From: Ceratobasidium sp. AG-K
Lineage: Eukaryota; Basidiomycota; Agaricomycetes; Cantharellales; Ceratobasidiaceae
Assembly (NCBI GenBank): GCA_037039685.1
Contig: JAWNGF010000001.1
Coordinates: 5,952,001 to 6,016,000 of the forward strand
Length of the DNA stretch: 64,000 bases
Direction: 5' to 3'
The notes beneath the pieces were generated by a model. It was not told the origin of the DNA. It was given only the letters and a program-made list of their open reading frames with translations, and searched no databases. A program made the position numbers and the translations under genes. Of this stretch, positions 46,496 to 57,378 are shown one piece after another. Every line of letters starts with the position of its first letter. The first letter of the stretch is position 1.

Positions 46496-47144
46496 GTTGG
46501 CAAGGCTAGCTTGAGGAGTCGATAGTGAAACAGAAAGACAAAAACCAATGCCAGCAGCGATGCCAAACAGGCCTGAACGCTACTTGTGAGGGGCAGGGGT
46601 TGTGTCGGAGAGCGATCATTGGTGATGCCACTTTAAAGCGCAAAGCGGGAGTGGATGTGTTGTCACGGAAAATAGCGTATCCATCGAGGAACGACAGAGT
46701 GGGGCAGGTATCCTTTCTAGTTGCGGATGCAACCCGTCTCAAGCATTCACAGCGCCTGACTTTTCGTTGATTGGCTGGCATGGAGACAGCCGAACCCTAC
46801 GCAAAGTTGTTGCCACGTTACCGTTACTATACTGATACACTGACCTAGTAGGCCAATGCGCACTAGACATCAGACTAATCAGTCACCCAGCAGCGTTACC
46901 GAACACAATATCTCCGTGGCTGTCTTGGGGGCGGTGCCTCGATGGATCTTGTCAGGTCCCGACGCCGCCTGTCCTTCTCCACTAAAACGTGTTTTACCAT
47001 GGAAACGGGGGCAAACACCCATGCTCCCTACTTCAGCTCAATCAAACAGGCTCAATCACACGAGTTGGAGAAAAACTTGGCTATATTATAGATTAGGATA
47101 GTGTAGTCGTTGTAGTAGTACATTAGACACGCATTAGGAACCAA
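46496..47144. other. intergenic, no gene seen
   Basis: 649 bp between two minus-strand genes. Open frames overlap on both strands and lack motifs. Confidence 0.4.
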
Positions 47145-48352
47145 TCATCCCAACAAAGGCCGGGTTTCCCCAGTTGCGACCTCAGCGTCATGCGAACTGT
47201 TGTCATGACTTTTTGGGCGGTTCGTAGCATATAAGATATAGTGCTGGGAGATGAATAGGAGTCCGAATCCTAGAGACAACATTGAGAGAGCACTACAAAC
47301 AAGTTGGCTCAACAAGAAGTCGTGGACGCAACGACGAATTAACGCACAATTTTACCGGGTTACCGGTTATGGAAGACCAGTCATCCAGCGCAAAGGAATC
47401 TATGAGGAGTTGCAGCAATGATAGGAGCCCCCCAGTGAAATCCTGACACGTCCAGGTTAGTCAATGTGCACGGCAGCGTGAATATACGCACCAGGAGCAC
47501 GTTGCCAATACTCCACCCATCAGTAGATTTCCGGTTGAAATTGGAGGACGCCTGCGCAACATCGTTATTGTCAATAATTAATGTAGCAGGCACAACTGCG
47601 TACCTGAGGAATGTATTTCGCAATACTGACGTAGATCTTGAACATGCCAAGATGATAAAGAACATCAATTAAATGAGCTCTATGGGTAACCACCCTTCCA
47701 AGATCAACCGCAATGAATATCATCATGCCCGTAATGATCACACGATTGAAGGTTGATAACCTTTGGCCAGGGGCCCGCGCATAGTAAAGTGTTTGGGAGA
47801 AGGTGATGACCGTGAGTATCAAAGCCTGAAAAGCACATATATCAATGGCTGCCTCCTGCAAGTGAAACAATACTCACGTGGACCGCGAAGGCAACATCAT
47901 TGGGTTGAACCGAGCTATCATGGCCGCCGTGCCTCTGCCGGTACTCCTCTCTCACTTCTTCATTGAAGAAGAAATTTGTGGCATAAATGGTGTAACTAGG
48001 GAAGTGGCAAGCGGTAAGAGATTCGAATAAACCCGGGCTCGACTATAGTTACCTGGCGAATCCAACAATGTTTAATGTAGCAAAATCAATAGACAGACCT
48101 TCGACGCTGTTCAACATGATCTGGTAAGGATCTGTAATTTGTAATTGATGCCATCACAATATACCTTTTACGTCGCATGTTCAAGAAGACCTGAGGGTAA
48201 AACGAAATGGTCCAGGCAATGAAGTATGCCCATCCTAGGAACTAACCGCCACGCGTTAATATGTTAGGGCGATCATCTGAAGTGCGACTTACATGGGACA
48301 AGGCAGGTCTAGCGGGTAAGGCCTCCAAGAAGGCGTATCTAGGGTCAGGCAT
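47145..48352 (-). CDS. cystinosin/ERS1-type PQ-loop lysosomal transporter
   Basis: A seven-helix PQ-loop protein of the cystinosin family, which exports cystine from lysosome/vacuole with protons. I start it at [20 protein letters not shown], spliced to [17 protein letters not shown]. The first PQ loop is [11 protein letters not shown] with [20 protein letters not shown]; the second is [12 protein letters not shown] with [20 protein letters not shown]. Between them are [17 protein letters not shown] and [30 protein letters not shown] joins through a phase-2 intron (donor GTGCGT) to [20 protein letters not shown]. The hydrophilic tail ends ETRPLLG, whose final leucines could form a vacuolar sorting motif. 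Nine or so exons. The exact N-terminus is the weakest part. Confidence 0.85.
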
Positions 48353-49296
48353 CGAAATTCGAGGACGATATATCTACGAGTGTGGCGGAGATGCGTGAGC
48401 AGAGAGGCCGTCTGAAAACGTCCTGACTCGGGGGTTGATAGTCTGGATGAGAGGGGTGGTGGTTGTCGGGTGTAGTAGGGTTGCTCCACCATGTTCGGTT
48501 TGGGGCTTGAGCATGGTGTGACAATGACGGAATTGCGCAACACCGACCTTCAACTCAGTTACTACACCGCTGCCCCAATTGCCCGCATTTTTCTGAGTAG
48601 AGGCGCTGTTCCGGATTCTTACCGGGCGCGTGACCGAAATTTTCCTTGAGGGTCTTCTAGTTTCCAGCTTGGGGGTCATCAGGCTGGAATCAAGCTGGTG
48701 ATGATATGAAATGAGGTTAGCACAGCAAATACTCAAGAGCAAAGCCGCCACACGGTTCGCGTTCGCGATATCCAGCATAGATAACAACGTTATTTGAGCA
48801 GCGTGGTGGAAGGCAGCTGAGATGAGTATTAGAAAACCTTGAAATAATTACGTAGAACTTACCTTGGGTATGAAAACTGGCCGCTAGAAATCTTTGGCTC
48901 AAAGGCTATAAGTATGAACGGATTATTGTATCTCAAGGAACATTGGCCAAGTGGTTATTGGATCAGGATGACTCAGCCATCAGTCTAACGCTGCACCGGT
49001 TCGATTCGTACCGATAGTGCCGTTTTATGCGATTTTTTCGGCTCCACTCATAGGTTTTACCAGCCGGAAAACAGCTGGGTGCCCGGTTTGTCGGAATCCT
49101 GATATGCGCGCTTTCTCCGGAATCCCAAATGATCACACGCAGGAAACCGACTGGACCCCACTCAAGCTGGAAACCAGGTGTCAAGGGGGCAGCGGTGTAA
49201 CGCGATTAGCACTAATATGGACATGTCACGTGGCATAATTCGGAATGAACACTGCTTTTACTTTCACCGCTTGACAACTGCCACCAACAAGATACC
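48353..49296. other. divergent region between cystinosin and RPB12
   Basis: No firm gene. On the minus strand a frame from an ATG at 48778 to a stop at 48374 encodes about 134 residues starting MLDIANANRVAALLLSICC and is basic in the middle; it has no family I know and would end 22 bp before the cystinosin start, so it may be leader sequence instead. A CACGTG box lies at 49227-49232, 65 bp before the RPB12 start. Confidence 0.35.
49227..49232. promoter_or_regulatory. CACGTG box upstream of RPB12
   Basis: CACGTG in context GTCACGTGGC, 65 bp before the RPB12 ATG at 49297. Confidence 0.35.
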
Positions 49297-49597
49297 ATGG
49301 ACGGACAGTATGGCACCGGCGTGGGTGCGGCCCAAAATCAACCCCGTGGAGAGATGGAGTATCTGTGTGCTGGTCAGTTCATGACCGTATTTTGGATTTT
49401 TTTTTCTTTGTCTGACTAGCTTTTTTTGATAGACTGTGGCGCGAAAAATGAGATACGGTCGAGGGAACCCATTCGTTGTAAGGAGTGTGGGCACCGCATC
49501 ATGTACAAGAAGCGCACTACGCGTAGTGAGTGTTTATTTTAACGAGATGGGTTCATTATTAATTGCACCGGAAGTCGTCCAATTTGAAGCAAGGTAG
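49297..49597 (+). CDS. RPB12: RNA polymerases I, II and III subunit RPABC4 (Rpb12)
   Basis: Small zinc-binding subunit shared by all three nuclear RNA polymerases. Three exons encode [56 protein letters not shown], and IVQFEAR before TAG. The four zinc cysteines are the CADC and CKEC pairs; the block [19 protein letters not shown] is nearly invariant across eukaryotes. Intron 1 (GTCAGT to TTGATAG) splits the first CxxC pair; intron 2 (GTGAGT to CGGAAG) precedes the last codons. Total about 62 residues. Because every exon is short, the gene is easily missed by an open-frame scan. It is divergent from the cystinosin gene. Confidence 0.92.
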
Positions 49598-50362
49598 TAT
49601 CCCTCGGATACAGTTTACTGGAAACTCGGGGGCATCGATCGAGCTTGATTTACTACCCAAAACCTACATACTGATGTAGATGTATCACATGCATAATATA
49701 TGGACAAGTTGAGTTCTGCCGCTGGATTTAGCTTCACTTGCCTCACCAGGACCGCCCTTGACGTACCATCGACCTGATAGCGTAGGTAATCGGTCAATCG
49801 ATGATCTATGGAATTTCTTCTGGGGATCTTGCTGGGAATTCATCCACTTTTCTCCTGCTGAGCCTCGTGCATTCGCTTCCGAGCTCCGACAAACATAGGA
49901 CGGCTTGAGTCATTGGCTGGCTCGCGACAGCGTTACCGGGCTGCCACGCGCCTGAGCCGCTGGCTGTGTGGCAATTTCAACATGATTCATTTATCTGGCG
50001 GTCGGACTATCGAGTCTATCAGCGAGTTTCAACATCATTTTATGCATTTCTCCATCCCTGTGCAGCGAGGCTATCACGGAAATCAACGCCCACGACTGGG
50101 CGGTCTTTTGATATCCTAGTTTGAATACGATTTACCTTGTCCCAATACTGCTACGAGCACTATTTGCTGGACTGCTTTGGACTGTCACCGACTTGGTAAT
50201 GAATCCCTGAGAGTGAGTCAACCCGCGGCATTGGTACACAAAAATGATGTGGCAGACCGGCAAGGTGAGGGATGAATAGTCCATGGTATCATTGAACAGG
50301 AGGGCAGCTATCGTACTGTACAGCGTGACTAGCGAAACACAGTTAATTTGGGTCGTGCTATA
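49598..50362. other. intergenic between convergent genes
   Basis: No gene is seen in 765 bp; RPB12 3' UTR and the 3' end of the DUF6593-like gene. Confidence 0.4.
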
Positions 50363-51378
50363 CTACCAGAATCCTTTTTCTCGTCGCCATATCTGTAAGA
50401 AGAGGGTGACGACTAGCTCATCGAAGATGGCGACACCGCCAGAAGTCATGGTCAGCGTTTGAGACTCGTGAGACCATTTGCCGACTGGGAAGATAGAACG
50501 GTCGTTATCAGCTAACATAAATGAATCGTGTATCGGTTGACGTACCAACTCGCCGCCAAGAATCTACACAGACAAAGTCTAGCTCTTGCATCCCTGCATC
50601 GCTCCCTTTCTTCCATTTATACTCGTTCCCCTTGTTGGATTTGAACCTTCGCGATCTGCGTTCACAGCATTAGCGTTTTGCAGGCCAAATATGTAACCAA
50701 ATCTAAATGACTTACCGACTGGTGGTCTTCTTCTTCCTGTGTAGCGCATTCATTTGGACCTGTCGTTCACCAAAGTAGACGGTCGCTGAGCGCTCCGAGT
50801 TGGGGAACCATTCGAGGCGTCCAGCCTCCTCAAAACGCCCGGTAAAGTGGTTGAATCGAAAGAAATATGTCACGAAAATGGTATCCGCCGGCGGCGTCTC
50901 AAACTGTGGATGAGCAGTTTGGACGTTGTTGCACAAGACAAGAGCTAAGAACGTGCCTGAAACTCCTTGACTTCTCCCGATTCGCGGTTGGAGTACAAGT
51001 CCGAGTTACGCAAGTCTTCGGGGTTGGGCCATACCCTATGAGTATCGTTAAGAGGGTGTGAGCGAGCACGACAGTCGGTAGGCTCACCACTTGAGTGTAA
51101 GGTCGCCCGAGCTCATCTGGCCAACGATGGGTGAAATGAGGGGTTGGACGCGAATCGCGCCCCGAAGGATTATAAGTAAATTCCACCCCTACCCCTATCC
51201 GATTCTTGATATACAAGTCCTGATTCCTCGACCATAGTTGTGTCATGCGCGGGGCTTCAACCCATCGTACTTTTCTTCGCAGGGAAGATGAGAAGCTAAA
51301 AACCTTCACATCGCGAATAGCCAGGGAGATCCGGTGGGCCGGAACGTCAAGCACAAAGATGGAACATTGAAAAGCCAT
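50363..51378 (-). CDS. DUF6593-like protein 2
   Basis: A second soluble protein with the DUF6593-like pattern. The start MAFQCSIFVLDVPAHRISLA is preferred over an upstream in-frame ATG at 51396. It continues LRRKVRWVEAPRMTQLWSRN, GVGVEFTYNPSGRDSRPTPH, FTHRWPDELGRPYTQ. A later exon reads VWPNPEDLRNSDLYSNRESG; then FETPPADTIFVTYFFRFNHF and GRLEWFPNSERSATVYFG. The hallmark RSRRFKSNKGNEYKWKKGS, the strand around LDFVCVDSWRRV, and a terminal helix FDELVVTLFLQIWRREKGFW match the family layout. One intron is only 34 nt (GTACGT to GTTAG) and one has a GC donor (GCACGT). The junction after PYTQ does not resolve to a GT-AG pair that keeps the frame, so the model is imperfect there. Confidence 0.55.
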
Positions 51379-52171
51379 CTGGTTAGCGATAAACAAGCAA
51401 CATCAGCGGTATGGCGACTTTGTTGGGGACGTTCTACCGGGACATGCCGGAACATGTCCTAACTGGCGGTCGCGGACCCAAAACACGACCGCATCCAGGG
51501 TCATTCATATTATGCTGCACCCATGGCTTACGGGTACATGCTGAGTGGGGGAGAAAGCAATGAGAGCCGAGGAAAGAGCTAGTATGGCGGCGCCAGTGGC
51601 GACAAATCACAGAGGTGCCAGTGTGCTTTCAGCCACTTTCATACCCGATCTATAGACACTAAGCCCCGATGGTGGCAAGAGGAACCAATTCCTAGAGTTT
51701 GATTTTGATTCTGGATGCCGATATCTATGATGGGCATAGAAGCAAGATCACAGTGTCAGAAAGCTGAAACCAATAGCGGGCGCTGATTGCTGGTGGGAAA
51801 TGAATAACAACGCATATGTCACCTGCCCACATCTGCTCGGAATAGACTAGGAATAGTCGTACCCGGTTGCGTGAGACTTGAATGTCTAGCATATATTGCA
51901 CTGCAGAGACTCCAGAGGTAAAGGAGCTCAAGGACAGGTTATGATTAGTCCTGTGGATGATGTCAACTGGATGGGTGGTCCGGGGTCCGAACGGTGACTG
52001 GGGCCACTGCCTTTTTAGATTGGCCCCAAGCATCTGGACTTTTCTCCCAACCACGTCGTCAATCCACTTGGTTCACTGTTCACCACCGTTCTAATAATCT
52101 CTTTACGCGTCAGTCGACTGCCATTTTGTGTTGTTGTAGATACTAACGCATCCATCAGCCATTCGGTCGCC
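51379..52171. other. intergenic, divergent promoter region
   Basis: No gene is seen in 793 bp between DUF6593-like protein 2 and the RRM gene. The open frame at minus 51725-52054 has no family motif. Confidence 0.4.
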
Positions 52172-53721
52172 ATGTCCTCTGTCGCCGCTCCTCCACCAGT
52201 CAACGCCGTGCCTACCACGAACGGCGTGACGAGCGAAGCCCCTGCAGTAACCACCAACAACGCTGGAGCTGCAGGTGACGCGACCCCTGCCTCGGATCCT
52301 GCCAGCCAGAACAACACGGCCATCCCCGAGGAGACTGGACAAAAGGCATGTACTTCATGGATACACGCGTCATTGTGATATCGCGCCACACCGATACGCG
52401 TTGGTCGCGTGTATGCAACAAAAGACTCTTGCTGACGCGTTTCATCTGCGATCTGTGCGCACACAGGTGTTTGCGGGCAACCTCGCCTATGCTACCACCG
52501 GTGAAGGTCTCAAAGCGTTTTTCAATGCATTTGCCGACGACATGTACGTATTTCTATCCCTCACACACAGCATACATGCGTCTTACGTGAACCGCTTGGC
52601 GACGCTTGCCTTGCAGAGTGTCTGCCGAGGTCATCCAACGTGGAACTCGCCCAGCTGGATATGGGTTCGTTACATTCAAGACCCCCGAGTCAGCTGAAAA
52701 AGCTGTCGCCGATCTCAACGACAAGGAGCTCGACGGCCGCCCCATTATCGTCGAGCTCGCAAAACCCAATTCCGAGAAGGAAAAGGAGAGGAGTGAGAGG
52801 CGTGCCAAGCGACGCGCCACTGGACGCCGCAACGCGCGTGCTCCTCCCGGCGAGGTTACTGAGGCCGAGGCTGAAGGTCATACTGACGATTCCAAGCCTG
52901 GTCTGATTGAAAAGGCTGAAAATGCTGTCGAAGGCGCGGTTGACGCTGTTGCCAATGCTGTGAAGCCAAAGAAAAAGAAGAGCAACGTGAGCACATCGTC
53001 TGGTTGCTATTGCAGAGATTAACACTTGGTTTCTCTCAGAGGAAATCCAAGGCCAAGAAGGCTGCCGCCGCGGCCGCCGCTGATGGCACGGCAGAGGGAA
53101 CTGCTGCTGGCGAGCCTTCTGCGGGAGCTACGGCTGACGGAACGGCGGAGGCCGCCCCCAAGGTACGATCCACGTTGCCTTGTACCTATTGCGAAATTGA
53201 CGGTTCGATTAGAAGACCAGGAAGCCCAGGGCTCCAAGGGCCCCTCGTCCACCCCGTGCTGCGGGCGAGCAACCCGAGGGCCAGCCGAGCAAGACTGTGC
53301 TGTTCGTAGCTAACCTGGCCTTCTCCATCGACGATGCTCGCCTAAAGCGTAAGCGCTTTCAAACTCAGATATATTTCCTGGCCAACTAACTCTGTCAACA
53401 GAGGTCTTCACCGACGCTGGAATTAACGTTGTGTCTGCTCGGGTTGTTACGCGTCGCTGGGGAGGCAATCGTTCAAAGGGCTTTGGCTTTGTTGACGTCG
53501 GTAATGAGGAGGAACAGAAAAAGGCGCTGGACTACTTTGCGCCTGTAGATTCTACGGATGGTACCCCAGCGACTGGTAGGGAGGTCGAAGGTCGCCAGAT
53601 CGCCGTCAAGGTTGCAGTAGACGCTCCCAAAAGGGAAGCAGGCGAGTCGGATGTTGATGCTGCCGCCAATTCTGCACAAAAGAGCGACGTCACGCCCGAG
53701 ACTACCGTGGTCGCGCATTGA
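52172..53721 (+). CDS. RNA-binding protein with two RRM domains
   Basis: Two RNA recognition motifs flank a charged linker. It starts MSSVAAPPPVNAVPTTNGVT, then RRM1 with RNP2 VFAGNLAYATT and RNP1 AGYGFVTFKTPESAEKAV. The linker is basic and acidic in turn (EKERSERRAKRRATGRRNAR, then KPKKKKSN and KAKKAAAAAAA). RRM2 has RNP2 TVLFVANLAFSIDD and RNP1 SKGFGFVDVGNEEEQKKAL. The C-terminal tail is acidic and ends TPETTVVAH. About seven exons, product about 390 residues. Architecture is reminiscent of yeast Rnp24/Gar2-type proteins, without RGG repeats. Targets and role (mRNA or rRNA processing) cannot be told from sequence. Confidence 0.85.
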
Positions 53722-53994
53722 TGGGTTTTAATATTGCACGACTTTTTGTTCCGCCTGTGTTTCTGATGAATGCGATGCCTATCATGCGAGCCTATTTAAC
53801 CTAGAAAATGGACGGTTTCTGGATTTGATGGATTTGTAAACTTGATTTGGAGGATTACCTAAACTCATCGAACTTTGGGTTAACCACGTCGGCGACAGCC
53901 TTCTGATGCCCTTGTGTGTTGACGGTTGGCTGGTATGTCGAGTTGAGCTTGTAACAGAACCGGTCTAATATTTCCGGCACCACGGATAGTAAAT

Positions 53995-54249
53995 ATGTTT
54001 GCACGGTCCATGCGATTCCGCATCTCTCCAACTCAACGCCGCTCATTGGTTTCATCGCTCTTCGGTCTCACGTTCATCGGGTCAATAGCAACCGTCGCGG
54101 CCTCTAGCATACTGCCATGCCCTGCTAGGAGTACCCGTATGCGTCTCGCTGATTCCATCGAGGCGACTCCCGGCGGTTCAACTTCCCGAATTGTAACCGT
54201 GGAGAAGAGGCAGAGGAGGTGGATCGAGGAGAAATACCCTAGTGTGTGA
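53995..54249 (+). CDS. small putative mitochondrial membrane protein
   Basis: A single-exon frame of 84 residues that looks real but that I cannot name. MFARSMRFRISPTQRRSL is basic and amphipathic, like a mitochondrial targeting signal; VSSLFGLTFIGSIATVAASS is one membrane helix; ILPCPARS follows, and the tail is hydrophilic, ending VEKRQRRWIEEKYPSV. The layout recalls small inner-membrane assembly factors. It sits between the RRM gene and the 3' end of the MFS exporter, with about 270 bp upstream for a promoter. The opposing minus-strand frame has a less protein-like composition. Coding status is moderately supported; function is not assigned. Confidence 0.5.
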   Translation: MFARSMRFRISPTQRRSLVSSLFGLTFIGSIATVAASSILPCPARSTRMRLADSIEATPGGSTSRIVTVEKRQRRWIEEKYPSV

Positions 54250-54448
54250 TTCATGCCAATTGGGAAGGTGCGTGACATATTCTTCGTATATCGGGCCATA
54301 GGCACATCAGCTCATTCATTCAATGTAGATCCACCCGTCACTAAAATGTCATATTCCTCGAGTTAAAATGCCATATCCCTCAATTCTCAAGACTTCCGCA
54401 AAATGCCATCTTGGAGTATCTACAGTTAGGAGAGACTGAAGACTACCG

Positions 54449-57069
54449 TTACGCACTCGTCCTGGTGGCCCTTTCCCGCCTGAGTCTTTCGTGCTGCTCT
54501 TGCTCCTCGTGGGAACCGCTGTCAAAAATTGTCAAAATCCGAAATTCGCATGTGTCTATAAATGAACTCACGGGAGCGGGTTCTCCTCGATAGGAACAAC
54601 GCACAAGATGAGTATAAACCCAAGGGCGGCTTGACAGGTAAAAACCGTAGTGAGAGCACGCTGGTAAGCTTGTACAGCTACATTTCGCAAATGGGGCTCC
54701 AGGGTAGGAATGATTGCGGTCGAGTGCCTAACCAATTGTGTCACTACAGACATGAGTGCTTTTCTTTCTAGTCACTATACCTAATACTTTGGATTATCTA
54801 CCAAATCAAACTCTCAATTAGTGTGATATGAATGCACAAAACCTCTAACCCTCACCTCATCTGCACCTGGTCCTTGTATGCCTTTTCGCAACGAGCTGAC
54901 GAGAATTGCTTGCACCAGAGCTCCACTTAGACTAACTCCCAATACCTGACCTGTGGTCCTAAACAAATACGAAACTGTTTAAAGTCAAAAAGCGTCCGAG
55001 CTTTGAAGAAGATTGCCTTACTGCCAGTTGCGACAGCATAATCCTTCTTGTCTACGCTCGCGATAAGGGCCTAGCAATAGGTAAGAAACATGAAGGTCAG
55101 ATAGCAGGGCCGCCTTACAATGAGAGTCGACGTCACGAAGGAACTCATGCCGAATCCACTCGGGACAATATCTATCCACAGGTGATAGTTGGCGGTAGAT
55201 TCACTCCAAGTCGAAATGAGCAGGGACGAGAGCATGACTGCAGTGGCCGATAGAAGCGTTAGCCAGTAGAGCTTTCCCGTTTTGCGCATCATCCTACATG
55301 AAGGTCATCGTCAAGCAAGGACCAGTTGAACGTTAAAGAGAATACCTACCATCCTGCAAACACACTACCACACGAGACAGCTATCTGTAGCAAAATGTTA
55401 GCTTAGCTTGTATAAAAGCGTGTATCCACAAGAAGACGCACGGCGTTAGGCAACAAATGCAGACCTAATCGACCCAAGGTTAGAACCTATCATGTTCAAC
55501 GTAATATGCGAAAACACCAACCTGCCTGGCTGGCAGAGCTTAATCGTACAGCTGAAAAGTACAGTGGCACATTGTAAAGCTACAAGCGTACATATAAGTC
55601 AGTGTTGTGTAACAGGCATTCGGGTTACGCTTACCATCGAAAACGCATTGCAGCTTACAACCCTGGGACAATGATAGTCAGTGCCCCGCGGGAAGTTTTG
55701 CTCTTGCCAAACTTACAAGTTGGAAAGTGCAACGGCTAGAGGCGTTCGCATGGAGAGCAGTCTTAATGGCATTACTGGTTCGGGAGCCCACCTCGCCTCG
55801 ACGTACACGAAGGCAGCTGCAAATACTAGACTCGTCACAAGTAGTCCAACGACAGTTACACTACTCCACTCGAGATCCTCGCTGGTTTTGAGAGACAAAC
55901 CAAGAAGGAGACATCCCACAGAGACGACTAAGGTAAACGATCCAGCGTAATCTATGCGTGCAATCTTTTGGCGAACGGTTTGCTTGGTTTCGGGGAGCTT
56001 GATATTGACCTTGAGTACGATCACTGTGGCCGAGAGTATGAGGATGGGTATCTAAACATCCGAAATTGAATAAGAATATTTGAGGAATGAGCCAGAAACA
56101 CATTACTTGGATGAGGAAGGCGGCTCGCCTGGGTTATAAAGCTTCAGTAGACATAAGGCTAGCAAATAAACTAGAGACCAACCACCCGAACGTATCATTA
56201 ATCCATCCACCGGCCGGGCCTCCGATTCCGGAACCAAGACCGAATAAACTTATCAATTTAGCGGTAAGATGCAATCTAGTCGCCAGAAAACAAGACCTAC
56301 ATGTTGGCAAGGCCTTGATACAAACCCCGCTGTTTGCTTTACGAGACATATCAGTGACAGCACTTGAAGTATCGAAACGATTTTGCGTACATGGGGATGA
56401 TATCTGTAATCGAAATACTCGAGACTGGGGAATGGAAAGTCAATAGTGCCCGTAGAACTATGCAAGGTGACCCAACCTGTCATCACGCTGGATGCAAACC
56501 ATCAGTGATTATGTCTGGTCCATTTCTGAAAGACTCACCCTCCTCCGCCCATTCCCGCAATCGCACGCGCAAATATCAAAAACTCCATAGAGTTGGCTAT
56601 TCCACATAAGAGTGTTCCAGTCCCTAAAGTAGTACAATTACAGCGCGGTCCACGGTGAAAACGGAGGCTACAACACACCGAACAAGGAGAGTGCAAGGAG
56701 CATAGCTCCCTTGCGACCCAAGATATCGCTCAGTCGGCCATAGAGGGGTGTAAAGCAACAGACACTGAGGAGATACGATGTTCCCAGGTACGATGCTTGG
56801 TGTGACTTTTCAAAATAAGAACCAATTGGCGAAATAAGAGTCGCGACGATGGTGCCATCCAGTGCGCCGAGGAAAACAGCAGACCAGAGACCGCCAAGTA
56901 TCCAGATGAGGTCTTTGCGAGATGGAGTGGCAGTAGTACTCGGCTTCAGTGTTGACGGGGTCGATACCCCAGAAGAGCTTGTCGTGCCATATTCGCGTAC
57001 TATTTCAGCATCGGTTCCGCTGGCTTTTGAGAGCAGTGCCTGTCGTTCATCAACAGGCGTGCTAGACAT
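54449..57069 (-). CDS. MFS drug/amino-acid exporter, DHA2 (VBA-like)
   Basis: A 14-helix major facilitator of the DHA2 drug:proton antiporter type, close to vacuolar basic amino-acid transporters (Vba) and Azr1. It starts MSSTPVDERQALLSKASGTD; a long in-frame leader upstream is not needed. Helix 1 has WILGGLWSAVFLGALDGTIV, with the motif LDGTIVATL typical of this family; then SYLGTSYLLSVCCFTPLYGR with the GRLSDILGRKG motif A. FGLGSGIGGPAGGWINDTFG marks the motif C region. Later helices include IARIDYAGSFTLVVSVGCLL, and MPLRLLSMRTPL. The C-terminal part has ALTTVFTCQAALGFILIL, then PIEENPLP spliced to GSHEEQEQHERLRRERATRT. About twelve exons. Substrate unknown. Confidence 0.82.
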
Positions 57070-57378
57070 TTTGTTATGTCTGCGACACGGAGGAAAAAAG
57101 TTAAAAGAACACAAGCCCAAGAAATTCTCAACCCACCTCGGTATGGGAGGCGAGACAGAGCACACAAGTCCTGGCTGACTCATGGGTCATGGCGTATAGT
57201 GGGCGTTTATGTACCCCGAATAATCAAATACAACTTCCTCGATCGCGAGTGAATTTGCCGGCCTCGTGCATCTGCCTTATATACCGGCCTTCATCAACCG
57301 GATGATTCCCCAACTCCAAACGTGTGCATTCATTCACAATTAATTCACAATGCGCTATGCTCATTCTTGCGAATGCAT
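57070..57378. other. intergenic, no gene seen
   Basis: 309 bp between the ALDH 3' end and the exporter start; a promoter for the exporter. Confidence 0.4.

Noticed and set aside
48990..49015. GGTTCGATTC, matching the Pol III B-box, suggesting a second tRNA
   Set aside because: The bases flanking the loop do not form a T stem, and no A box, anticodon arm or acceptor stem can be drawn.
50630..50690. Minus-strand sequence with GGTTCAAATCC that resembles the end of a tRNA
   Set aside because: The T stem has mismatches, no cloverleaf forms, and the bases are the acceptor and start of a coding exon.
54033..54305. Minus-strand 90-codon frame opposite the small putative membrane protein
   Set aside because: No leader, no coherent helix and no motif; the plus-strand frame is more protein-like.
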